Assembly: GCA_017848205.1 (NCBI GenBank)
Contig: JAGDDO010000311.1
Location: forward strand, 1-5,644
Reading direction: 5' to 3'
DNA length: 5,644 bases
From: Oscillospiraceae bacterium
GTDB lineage: Bacteria; Bacillota_A; Clostridia; Oscillospirales; Ruminococcaceae
Shown here: positions 1 through 5,394 of the stretch, in pieces
How positions within the stretch are numbered: position 1 is the stretch's first letter
How the letters are laid out: the number at the start of each line of letters is the position of its first letter
Program-made: the position numbers and the translations under genes
The notes under the pieces: generated by a model
Database searches by the model: none
Seen by the model: only the letters and a program-made list of their open reading frames with translations
What the model was told of the DNA's origin: nothing

Positions 1-15
1 TCGGCATTTATATCG
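1..15 (-). other. Start of a type I dockerin, truncated by the window edge
   Basis: Residues 501-505 of the LRR protein read GDINA, with the next codon beginning GA (Asp or Glu). This matches the opening of a dockerin calcium loop (G-D-x-N-x-D) and closely resembles GDINRD in the complete dockerin of the neighbouring gene at 3239-3406. It follows a short Lys/Glu/Pro linker, the usual position for a C-terminal dockerin. Only five residues are visible, so the call is likely rather than proven. Confidence 0.72.
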
Positions 16-1517
16 CCTGTTGTCACCTTGTCTTTTTTCTCCGGTTCTTCAGTTTTTTCAGTCAGTACAAAATTTTTAAAATCTTTCTCGCCGAGTTTTG
101 AAATATACTCCTCAATTTTATCTGTCTTCTCCGCATAAACTGTAAGATTCGGACAGTTATCAAAGTTTCTTTCAATGATCCATACTGAGGAAGGAAGAGT
201 CACCTTTTCCAGACTGTCTGAATCACAGAATGCATATGTTTCAAGCTGCTCAGTACCATTCTGAACGGTTACAGATCTAAGATTCTTACACGAACTGAAG
301 GCACCCTTCAAAATTTTCTGAACACCTTCCGGAACAGTATATGAATCGCCTTTCCGTCCCGCCGGATATGAAACAAGGTCTTTCGTAACGTTTCCGCCTG
401 CCCAGTGTGTTTCTTTAAAAAGCACACCGTCAGAGTCATAATAATGTTTATTGTCAGGAGAAACGCTGAACGATTCGAGGCCAGCACATCCGGAAAATGC
501 ATAATCGCCGATTTTTTTAACCGATGAAGGGATGCTTAATGACTTCATGGTCACACAGTTCAGAAATGCATAATCTCCTATGCTTTCGATCTTGTCATGA
601 AGATCTATCGACTCAAGATTTACGCAGCCTGAAAAAGTGTTTTTCTCAACAGTGGTTACCTTTCCGGGAATATTAATCTTCTGGAGCCATATACAGTCTT
701 CAAATGCGCTGAAACCAATCTTTGAAACGCTTTCAGGAATTTCCAGTTCAAACAGCATCGTATTCTGAAATGCGCAGCTTCCGATCTCCTCAACAGTATC
801 CGGAATAATAACTTCTGCAAAATAAATACATTCCTTAAAACCACCAAGTCCCTCTCCGATCCTTACTACCGGTTTTCCGTCAACATAAGCCGGTATTTCG
901 GCTGCATGAAGACGTTTATCAGCCTGACTGAGAGTCATTTTTCCGTTAAATTCTGAAAACCTCATAAGCTCAGTGTAATCGCGGTATGTGATACCGGTTT
1001 TCTGTGCATACTCCTTTGCAAGAGTTTCTTCATAACCGTAAATTATATAATCCTTGTCAACTGTAATAGTCTCATTCTCTTCATCATAAATGCAGCCAAA
1101 TGCACAGCCACCAATGTTTTCTACAGTATCTGCCACTACAAAACTATGAAGAGCAGTACATGACAGAAAAGCCCCTTCGCCTATTGATTCTATAGTAGGC
1201 GGGATCATCACCATGCTTACTTTTTCAAGTCCGTAAAATGCATAATCACCGATGGATGATATAATTTCATCTCCGATCATTACCGGAATAATTATATTTT
1301 CTCTGTCGACAAGCCACTCTGTAATTTCGGCAGTACCGTCATCCTTTATTCTGTAGTTAAAAAGAACTTCTCCGCTTTCAGAGTCAGATGCAGATCCTGT
1401 TTCTCCTGCAGATGTCTCCTCAGATACAGACTCCTCAGCATAAACTGAAGCATCAAAAGAACCAATAGAAAATACGAACATTAAAGCTGCCGCTCCGGCA
1501 AGTAATCTTTTTTTCAT
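1..1517 (-). CDS. Secreted BspA-type leucine-rich-repeat protein with a C-terminal dockerin (3' end cut by window edge)
   Basis: The frame is open from ATG at 1517 to the left edge, giving 505 residues with no stop. Residues 1-27 form a signal peptide (MKKR, then a hydrophobic stretch, cleavage probably after VYA), followed by a Ser/Glu-rich acidic linker to about residue 50. Residues about 70-178 and 198-461 are two blocks of roughly 23-residue LRR_5/BspA repeats (about 12 in all) with the signature IG-x-x-AF, for example IGDYAF at 89-94. The first block ends in the family's typical IYGYEETLAKEYA-like tail. Residues 355-399 are the usual BspA insertion (YYDSDGVLF...YTVPEGV). A charged linker (EEPEKKDK) leads to TGDINA at 500-505, the start of the first calcium loop of a type I dockerin. 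An AAGGGG ribosome binding site lies 6 nt before the ATG. BspA repeats usually mediate protein binding or adhesion; attachment to a cohesin is inferred from the partial dockerin. No catalytic domain is visible. Confidence 0.9.
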   Translation of the reverse strand, partial: MKKRLLAGAAALMFVFSIGSFDASVYAEESVSEETSAGETGSASDSESGEVLFNYRIKDDGTAEITEWLVDRENIIIPVMIGDEIISSIGDYAFYGLEKVSMVMIPPTIESIGEGAFLSCTALHSFVVADTVENIGGCAFGCIYDEENETITVDKDYIIYGYEETLAKEYAQKTGITYRDYTELMRFSEFNGKMTLSQADKRLHAAEIPAYVDGKPVVRIGEGLGGFKECIYFAEVIIPDTVEEIGSCAFQNTMLFELEIPESVSKIGFSAFEDCIWLQKINIPGKVTTVEKNTFSGCVNLESIDLHDKIESIGDYAFLNCVTMKSLSIPSSVKKIGDYAFSGCAGLESFSVSPDNKHYYDSDGVLFKETHWAGGNVTKDLVSYPAGRKGDSYTVPEGVQKILKGAFSSCKNLRSVTVQNGTEQLETYAFCDSDSLEKVTLPSSVWIIERNFDNCPNLTVYAEKTDKIEEYISKLGEKDFKNFVLTEKTEEPEKKDKVTTGDINA

Positions 1518-1523
1518 TTTATA

Positions 1524-1529
1524 CCCCTT
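1524..1529 (-). promoter_or_regulatory. Ribosome binding site of the LRR protein gene
   Basis: AAGGGG on the minus strand, 6 nt upstream of the ATG at 1517. It fixes this Met as the start, which also gives a complete signal peptide. Confidence 0.8.
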
Positions 1530-1534
1530 AAACT

Positions 1535-1648
1535 TAGGAAAGCGCTGATTTATTCATAAATCAGCGTGGGGCACGGGGCGAAGCCCCGCAATCTCCCCAC
1601 CCGGAAATACGGCGAAGCCGTATTTCCGATTTGATCAGTGTTTCCTTA
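1535..1648. repeat. Compact hairpin-rich palindromic element (MITE- or REP-like)
   Basis: Three perfect hairpins stand side by side. The first has 10-bp arms at 1543-1552 and 1557-1566 with a 4-base loop. The second has outer arms 1566-1571/1595-1600 (GTGGGG/CCCCAC) around an inner arm pair 1574-1579/1583-1588 (CGGGGC/GCCCCG) with a GAA loop. The third has 12-bp arms at 1602-1613 and 1617-1628 with a GAA loop. The outer ends form an imperfect inverted repeat: GGAAA then CTGAT on the left (1537-1549), mirrored by ATCAG then TTTCC on the right (1634-1645). No ORF lies inside, so if mobile it would be non-autonomous. Multicopy status in the genome is expected from this structure but cannot be seen here. 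Confidence 0.65.
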
Positions 1649-1663
1649 AAATTAATCTTTTTT

Positions 1664-1692
1664 ATTATACTTCAATTTTCGGTTTTTTTCAA
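1664..1692 (-). promoter_or_regulatory. Sigma-A-type promoter for the LRR protein gene
   Basis: On the minus strand, a TTGAAA -35 box (1687-1692) and a perfect TATAAT -10 box (1664-1669) are separated by exactly 17 bp. Transcription would start near 1657, giving a leader of about 140 nt that contains the whole hairpin element before the ribosome binding site. The match is close to consensus, but AT-rich DNA gives chance hits. Confidence 0.65.
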
Positions 1693-1783
1693 GAGGATGA
1701 CAGAAAAAGCCTATCATATTCATTAAAAACCATACAAAGTGTTGATTCCGCATATATTGATTTTTTCCACTTAAAAATAATCA

Positions 1784-1813
1784 TTGACTTTGAGACTGCA
1801 AAACTGATATAAT
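1784..1813 (+). promoter_or_regulatory. Sigma-A-type promoter for the DUF3810 gene, with a dyad over the -10 box
   Basis: A TTGACT -35 box (1784-1789) and a perfect TATAAT -10 box (1808-1813) are 18 bp apart. The predicted start near 1820 leaves a leader of only about 18 nt, most of it the ribosome binding site. A perfect dyad TGATAT-A-ATATCA (1805-1817) covers the -10 box and could be an operator, although its AT richness makes coincidence possible. Confidence 0.68.
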
Positions 1814-1819
1814 ATCAAT

Positions 1820-1830
1820 AAGGGGAGGGG
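1820..1830 (+). promoter_or_regulatory. Ribosome binding site selecting a GTG start
   Basis: The purine run AAGGGGAGGGG ends 7 nt before GTG at 1838. It supports the non-ATG start and no competing in-frame start lies nearby upstream. Confidence 0.75.
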
Positions 1831-1837
1831 TTATATT

Positions 1838-3046
1838 GTGAGAAAAATACCTGTCTACTGGAAAACAGTTTTAGCTTTTATCTTATTTACCGTACTTCTG
1901 GCGCTGGCCGGATTCATTACGCCGTTCTGCGACTGGTACACCAATGCTCTGTATCCGTATCTGTGTGACGGAATAAGTCATATTACAGGGCCGGTGCCTT
2001 TTGCTGTCGGTGAGATAATAATGTATCTCGGTGCCGTCTCACTCCTTTGCGGCATACTGTTTCTGATACTTCTTGTTTTTAAAAGGAAAAAATCAGGATA
2101 CCGGAAATTCTGCGCCGGTTATTTCAAGACCCTGCTCATGGTTCTTGTCTGCATCGTATTTATCTACATGCCGGCATGGTACATACCATTCTGCGGATCT
2201 GTTCTGGGCGGAGAAAATGTGAAAGCTAAAACTTCGTACAGTTTTGAAGAACTGCAGGAAGTAACCCGCTATGCGGTCGAGGGGATAAATTCAGCCGCTG
2301 AATTAATCGTGACGAATCCTGACGGAACAGTTGATTTTCCGGATGACGAGGAAGCAAGAATACTTATAACCGAGGCAATGCATGGAATAAGCAGCAGATA
2401 TCCAAGGCTCGGCGGATACTATCCTCCTGTTAAAACGGCACTCTGTTCGGACATACTTGAAAGAATGTACATCGGCGGGTTCAATTATCCGTTTACAATG
2501 GAACCGACTATAAACAAGTACACTGGCCCGATGACCTCGTACTGTCTGGAAGCCCATGAATACTGCCATCACAAGGGATACGAAAAAGAAAATGAAGCGA
2601 ATTTTCTAAGTGAACTTGCACTTACGGAAAGCAGCGATCCGTTCATGCGTCTGTCAGCGTTCTGGGATATGTACAGCTGGATCTGCGACGATTATCTTAC
2701 TGAAGTAGACTGCGTTATCGAGGGAATGATAAAAAGCGGTGAAGTAAAAATTCCGTATGAACCCGGAACTCAGGAATATTTTCGTGCTTTGAAAAAAATT
2801 GCTGAACAGATCAACGATATCCCGTGTATCAGCAACCGCGCAAATATGATATACACTGAATCATTTGAGATCAAAACTGAGATCTATGAAGCAGATTCCC
2901 ACCCGATAGATGAAATGCCGAAAGTGGAAACAGTAATTGAAGAAGTCTCCGACACCGGCTGGGAGGTACAGGGCGAGATACTGAAAGAGAATTCCTACGA
3001 CGGAGTCACTCTGCTCTGGCTGCAGTATTTTGATGAAAAAAAATAA
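1838..3046 (+). CDS. DUF3810-family membrane protein with HExxH zinc-metallopeptidase-like motif
   Basis: A 402-residue protein starting at GTG. Three hydrophobic helices lie at about residues 9-30, 55-81 and 95-118; a basic loop (KRKKSGYRK, 82-90) between helices 2 and 3 should be cytoplasmic. This puts the large C-terminal domain outside the membrane. That domain carries the DUF3810 pattern: YYPPVK (194-199), GGFNYPF (213-219), then HEYCH (240-244), G247 and ENEANF (251-256). H240 and H244 are the probable zinc ligands and E241 the general base; E251 or E253 could be the third ligand. The motif resembles membrane zinc proteases, but to my knowledge the family's activity and substrate are not established. 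The last ~80 residues are acidic and rich in Glu/Asp. It stands alone between divergent and convergent neighbours, with its own promoter and terminator. A role in processing exported proteins is only inference. Confidence 0.85.
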   Translation: MRKIPVYWKTVLAFILFTVLLALAGFITPFCDWYTNALYPYLCDGISHITGPVPFAVGEIIMYLGAVSLLCGILFLILLVFKRKKSGYRKFCAGYFKTLLMVLVCIVFIYMPAWYIPFCGSVLGGENVKAKTSYSFEELQEVTRYAVEGINSAAELIVTNPDGTVDFPDDEEARILITEAMHGISSRYPRLGGYYPPVKTALCSDILERMYIGGFNYPFTMEPTINKYTGPMTSYCLEAHEYCHHKGYEKENEANFLSELALTESSDPFMRLSAFWDMYSWICDDYLTEVDCVIEGMIKSGEVKIPYEPGTQEYFRALKKIAEQINDIPCISNRANMIYTESFEIKTEIYEADSHPIDEMPKVETVIEEVSDTGWEVQGEILKENSYDGVTLLWLQYFDEKK

Positions 3047-3075
3047 GGGATTCTCCCCTTCACATAACTGATAAC

Positions 3076-3095
3076 GGCGGGCAGGTAAGCCCGCC
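3076..3095 (+). terminator. GC-rich hairpin downstream of the DUF3810 gene (weak terminator)
   Basis: GGCGGGC (3076-3082) pairs perfectly with GCCCGCC (3089-3095) around a 6-base loop, 30 bp after the stop codon. The following sequence lacks a clear T-run, so it may only stabilise the transcript end or pause polymerase; the main stop is probably the hairpin at 3136-3174. Confidence 0.45.
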
Positions 3096-3135
3096 AATGC
3101 TGTTTATAAAGTATCACTTTGGTGCAACTCCAAAC

Positions 3136-3175
3136 AAAAACAGGACAGAAACTCATCATTTCTGTCCTGTTTTTT
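3136..3175. terminator. Bidirectional Rho-independent terminator between convergent genes
   Basis: A perfect 16-bp inverted repeat (3136-3151 with 3159-3174) encloses a 7-base loop. Its core ACAGGACAG is flanked by A-runs on the left and T-runs on the right, so each strand reads a hairpin followed by U residues (3170-3175 on the plus strand, the complement of 3136-3140 on the minus). It should end transcription of both the plus-strand DUF3810 gene and the minus-strand dockerin gene. Confidence 0.85.
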
Positions 3176-3184
3176 CGATTTTCA

Positions 3185-3214
3185 GACCATTTTGCCGACG
3201 CCGGCAAAATGGTC
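3185..3214. repeat. Perfect 13-bp inverted repeat after the dockerin gene
   Basis: GACCATTTTGCCG (3185-3197) is mirrored by CGGCAAAATGGTC (3202-3214) around a 4-base loop. It begins 13 bp beyond the dockerin gene's stop codon on the minus strand and has no T-run, so it is not itself a typical terminator. It may be a 3'-end stabilising hairpin or a dispersed REP-like palindrome. Confidence 0.6.
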
Positions 3215-3226
3215 CCAGCGACATGA

Positions 3227-5227
3227 TCAGGTGGTATTTAACAGTTTGCTTTTGATCCCTATCAGATCAAGTATGTTAACTATTCCGTCATCGTTGAAAT
3301 CTGCATTGTCAGTATCTTCTATATCATAATAGAAGGAGTACAAAAGCTTTCTCTCCATCATGAGCATATCCACCATGTTTACCTTGTTGTCACGGTTTAT
3401 GTCACCTTTTCTGCTCTCATACGGCATGAGTTTCATTGTGATGTCCTTTGTTTCACCATCTTTTGAAAAGATGAACGATACTGGCTGCGTATTACAGTAT
3501 TTTTTGTCTTCACTCTGTATCTCAATAAAATACTTTACGAACGGTTCAAGATTTTCTGCAGTAACAGCCCCGTTTTCCAGACTGTCACCATAGGAAGGCA
3601 TAAAACCTCTGAATATATCCACGTCATAAAGCCGTTCATCCTTGTCCTCATATTCCTCATCGATACGGACAACTTTATAGGATACATCAGAAACAGGATC
3701 TCCTGTTACACCGTCAACAACATTAAGATTAAGTATACATTCCGGTTCCCTGGCAGTTTCTTTCTCATAGTACAGACACGGCTGACCGAATGTTTTTCCG
3801 TCTTTTATTTCAATATACGTATATCCTTCAGGTATCTCAAATTCTTTTCCGAAGATCTTCCGGACTGCTCTTGCTTTGTATCCCTGTGCATTAATTTTGC
3901 GATACTTTGAATCTTTTAAATGTGTCGTCACATAATATTTACCATCAGGTAAATGCACATTTGTATCATTAAGTTCAAATAAAAGGCTGTCATCATCATA
4001 TACAAGCAGACCGTATTCGTCCGCTTCCATTTTTCTGTATCCCTTATATGTACCGTCCGAAGGATCAACGATAAGATTCGTCCAGTCATAAACTGTTACG
4101 TTTACATTCGGCTCTCCTTTATCCGGAAAGGCATAAATGACAACATCCTCTGTCATTCCATCGTATATTGATAAATTAAAACTTGTGGATTCAGTGATAA
4201 AATAGCCTTCAGGGACATCTGTTACAGCTACATCATACCATGAAAGATAATGAAGATTTTTAATTTTCTTCACAGGCGAATCTGTGGTATTCCATTTTTC
4301 AATGACCTCACGGCTTTCTCCGAAAGAAGGACAAATCTTCAGAGCTACCCCTTCAACAGGTTCACCGGTATAGTAATCAACCACAGATATATTTGCCTTG
4401 CATCCGTCCTTACGAAGCTCAACTACATCCGGCTTCATTCTGATAAGCAGCAATACCGGCACGGAAATTTCCCCGTTTACAACTTCTATATCCATAAACC
4501 CGTCACTGTCAGGGAAAACGACTTCACTGTACGCTTTTCTTATATTTTCCGCATCTTCATAATCATCGTTTATAACCTCGTAATCCCTGTCACAAGCAGT
4601 AACTTTTATCTTGTATTTTCCATCCGGCAGGTAGCAATAATAGCCATTTCCGCCAGTGAAGTGAGTAAAATATTCTCCCTTCTCATCATAAACTTCAACC
4701 TGCAGATACCGATTTGTATACTCATTATATCCATTATACCAGATATAACTATCACCGTATTCACCAGAAACAGCATTTGTCCAGTCCCATACAGGCAGGA
4801 TGATTTTCTTTTTCATGGTTTTTGGTACGGCACGGTAAACTATATCTTTTATCTCGCCTTCATTTTCGAATTCGAAATATTCCTCGGACGGGAAATAATA
4901 ATCATCAGGTCCGTTTTCAAATTCAACAGCATATGGTCCGCACCAGAGATCAGTGAATTCCTTCACAGGCTCTTCAGTCGTCTTCCATACAGGAGAAGAA
5001 ATACTTGTACCAAGCGGATTTTCCTTAAGTCTGAGTTCAAACCCTTCAATGTTTTTACCGGTGTTTATATCAACAACCGATATTCTCGCTGTACAGTTAT
5101 CAGAAGCCATAAGATATGCTGCTTTCACCGTTCCTGTTTCCATGCCGGAATATATGGCCGGTACCGGTGAATACACCGTTACAAGAACTGCAGCTGTAAC
5201 CGCCGCCAGTAATCGTTTCAGTTTCAT
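3227..5227 (-). CDS. Secreted multimodular protein with C-terminal type I dockerin, function unknown
   Basis: A 666-residue protein. MKLKR followed by a hydrophobic stretch (about 6-24) is a signal peptide; cleavage could follow VPA (24) or VKA (36). The mature part alternates two modules: A at about 45-135, 276-368 and 497-602, each opening C-x-x-(N/R)-(I/L)-x-V-V-D-x-x-TG; B at about 140-262 and 373-488, each with DWTN and LPDGKY motifs. The A opening resembles Cna_B/prealbumin-like beta-sandwich domains, but this is a guess from pattern. Residues 608-663 are a full dockerin. No glycoside hydrolase signature was recognised. The protein is acidic and rich in Tyr, so a binding or structural role is plausible. 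An AAAGGA-type ribosome binding site 8 nt before ATG supports the start. The transcript should end at the bidirectional terminator near 3136-3175. It should attach to a cohesin-bearing scaffoldin or anchor. Confidence 0.92.
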   Translation of the reverse strand: MKLKRLLAAVTAAVLVTVYSPVPAIYSGMETGTVKAAYLMASDNCTARISVVDINTGKNIEGFELRLKENPLGTSISSPVWKTTEEPVKEFTDLWCGPYAVEFENGPDDYYFPSEEYFEFENEGEIKDIVYRAVPKTMKKKIILPVWDWTNAVSGEYGDSYIWYNGYNEYTNRYLQVEVYDEKGEYFTHFTGGNGYYCYLPDGKYKIKVTACDRDYEVINDDYEDAENIRKAYSEVVFPDSDGFMDIEVVNGEISVPVLLLIRMKPDVVELRKDGCKANISVVDYYTGEPVEGVALKICPSFGESREVIEKWNTTDSPVKKIKNLHYLSWYDVAVTDVPEGYFITESTSFNLSIYDGMTEDVVIYAFPDKGEPNVNVTVYDWTNLIVDPSDGTYKGYRKMEADEYGLLVYDDDSLLFELNDTNVHLPDGKYYVTTHLKDSKYRKINAQGYKARAVRKIFGKEFEIPEGYTYIEIKDGKTFGQPCLYYEKETAREPECILNLNVVDGVTGDPVSDVSYKVVRIDEEYEDKDERLYDVDIFRGFMPSYGDSLENGAVTAENLEPFVKYFIEIQSEDKKYCNTQPVSFIFSKDGETKDITMKLMPYESRKGDINRDNKVNMVDMLMMERKLLYSFYYDIEDTDNADFNDDGIVNILDLIGIKSKLLNTT
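3239..3406 (-). other. Complete type I dockerin domain
   Basis: Residues 608-663 hold two F-hand calcium loops. Loop one has ligands D609, N611, D613, N617 and D620; loop two has D643, N645, D647, N651 and D654. Both keep the V-N-x-x-D pattern and lead into Leu/Lys-rich helices. The residues just before each loop's final Asp are Met-Val (618-619) and Ile-Leu (652-653), hydrophobic where the classical Clostridium thermocellum pattern has Ser-Thr. This suggests a different cohesin specificity, as known for Ruminococcus dockerins. Confidence 0.93.
3422..5095 (-). repeat. Alternating A-B-A-B-A protein modules in the dockerin protein
   Basis: Module A copies lie at about 4823-5095 (SVVDINTGKNIEGF), 4124-4402 (SVVDYYTGEPVEGV) and 3422-3739 (NVVDGVTGDPVSDV); the first two also share a WKTTEEPVK/WNTTDSPVK segment. 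Module B copies lie at about 4442-4810 (VWDWTN, YLPDGKYKI) and 3764-4111 (VYDWTN, HLPDGKYYV). Similarity is clear in protein and weak in DNA, so the duplication is old. Boundaries are approximate. Confidence 0.8.
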
Positions 5228-5235
5228 AATGTTTA

Positions 5236-5243
5236 TCCTTTCC
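5236..5243 (-). promoter_or_regulatory. Ribosome binding site of the modular dockerin gene
   Basis: GGAAAGGA on the minus strand, 8 nt before ATG at 5227. It confirms the start that gives an intact signal peptide. Confidence 0.75.
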
Positions 5244-5257
5244 AGTACTGTTGTCTG

Positions 5258-5286
5258 TTCATATCACATTTCTTTCTGTAAACCAA
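5258..5286 (-). promoter_or_regulatory. Candidate extended -10 promoter for the modular dockerin gene
   Basis: On the minus strand, TTGGTT (5281-5286) lies 17 bp from TATGAA (5258-5263), which is preceded by TG one base away, forming an extended -10 (TGATATGAA). The leader would be about 23 nt. Another -10-like TATGAT occurs at 5297-5302 but has only a poor -35 partner. Confidence 0.45.
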
Positions 5287-5311
5287 TATTTTGCTTATCA
5301 TACAGCAAATG

Positions 5312-5350
5312 CAAAAACATCGGAAAAATGCAAAACACACTTTTCCGATG
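5312..5350 (-). terminator. Rho-independent terminator of the flavin-binding protein gene
   Basis: On the minus strand, CATCGGAAAA (5350-5341) pairs with TTTTCCGATG (5327-5318) around a 13-base loop and is followed by GTTTTT (5317-5312). It lies 45 bp past the stop codon at 5395 and separates that gene from the dockerin gene downstream. Confidence 0.72.
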
Positions 5351-5394
5351 CCTGTGATCACAGTGGACTCATAAAAAGTTTTTCTGTAAACGTA

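Larger units (their letters stand above)
1518..1837. other. Divergent intergenic region between the LRR and DUF3810 genes
   Basis: This 320-bp stretch separates two divergently transcribed genes. It contains the LRR gene's ribosome binding site, a palindromic element (about 1535-1648), a minus-strand promoter (1664-1692), an AT-rich spacer of about 90 bp (1693-1783) in which nothing recognisable was seen, and a plus-strand promoter with ribosome binding site (1784-1830). No small gene with a convincing start was found. Confidence 0.75.

Noticed and set aside
308..847. Short minus-strand ORFs at 308-502 and 656-847
   Set aside because: They lie within the LRR coding region in a different frame; the LRR frame is continuous and repeat-patterned throughout.
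1535..1648. CRISPR array
   Set aside because: The palindromes differ from each other and are not regularly spaced direct repeats with unique spacers.
1535..1660. Riboswitch or T-box in the LRR gene leader
   Set aside because: The structure consists of simple perfect palindromes with short loops; no conserved riboswitch core or specifier/T-box sequence is visible.
2303..3207. Minus-strand ORFs opposite the DUF3810 gene and its 3' region
   Set aside because: They lie opposite the DUF3810 reading frame or cross the terminator hairpin, and show no recognised domains or clear ribosome binding sites.
4250..5170. Long 306-codon plus-strand ORF opposite the modular dockerin gene
   Set aside because: It lies antisense to a gene with a signal peptide, internal repeats and dockerin. 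Its translation is rich in Ile, Phe and Arg with no recognisable domain, as expected for a reverse-frame shadow.
4953..5357. 134-codon plus-strand ORF over the start of the dockerin gene
   Set aside because: Antisense to the signal peptide and promoter region of the real gene, with no recognised domain.
5353..5362. TGTGATCACA as a CRP-type binding site
   Set aside because: CRP sites need a 6-bp spacer between TGTGA and TCACA; here there is none, and the site is not upstream of a promoter in a typical position.
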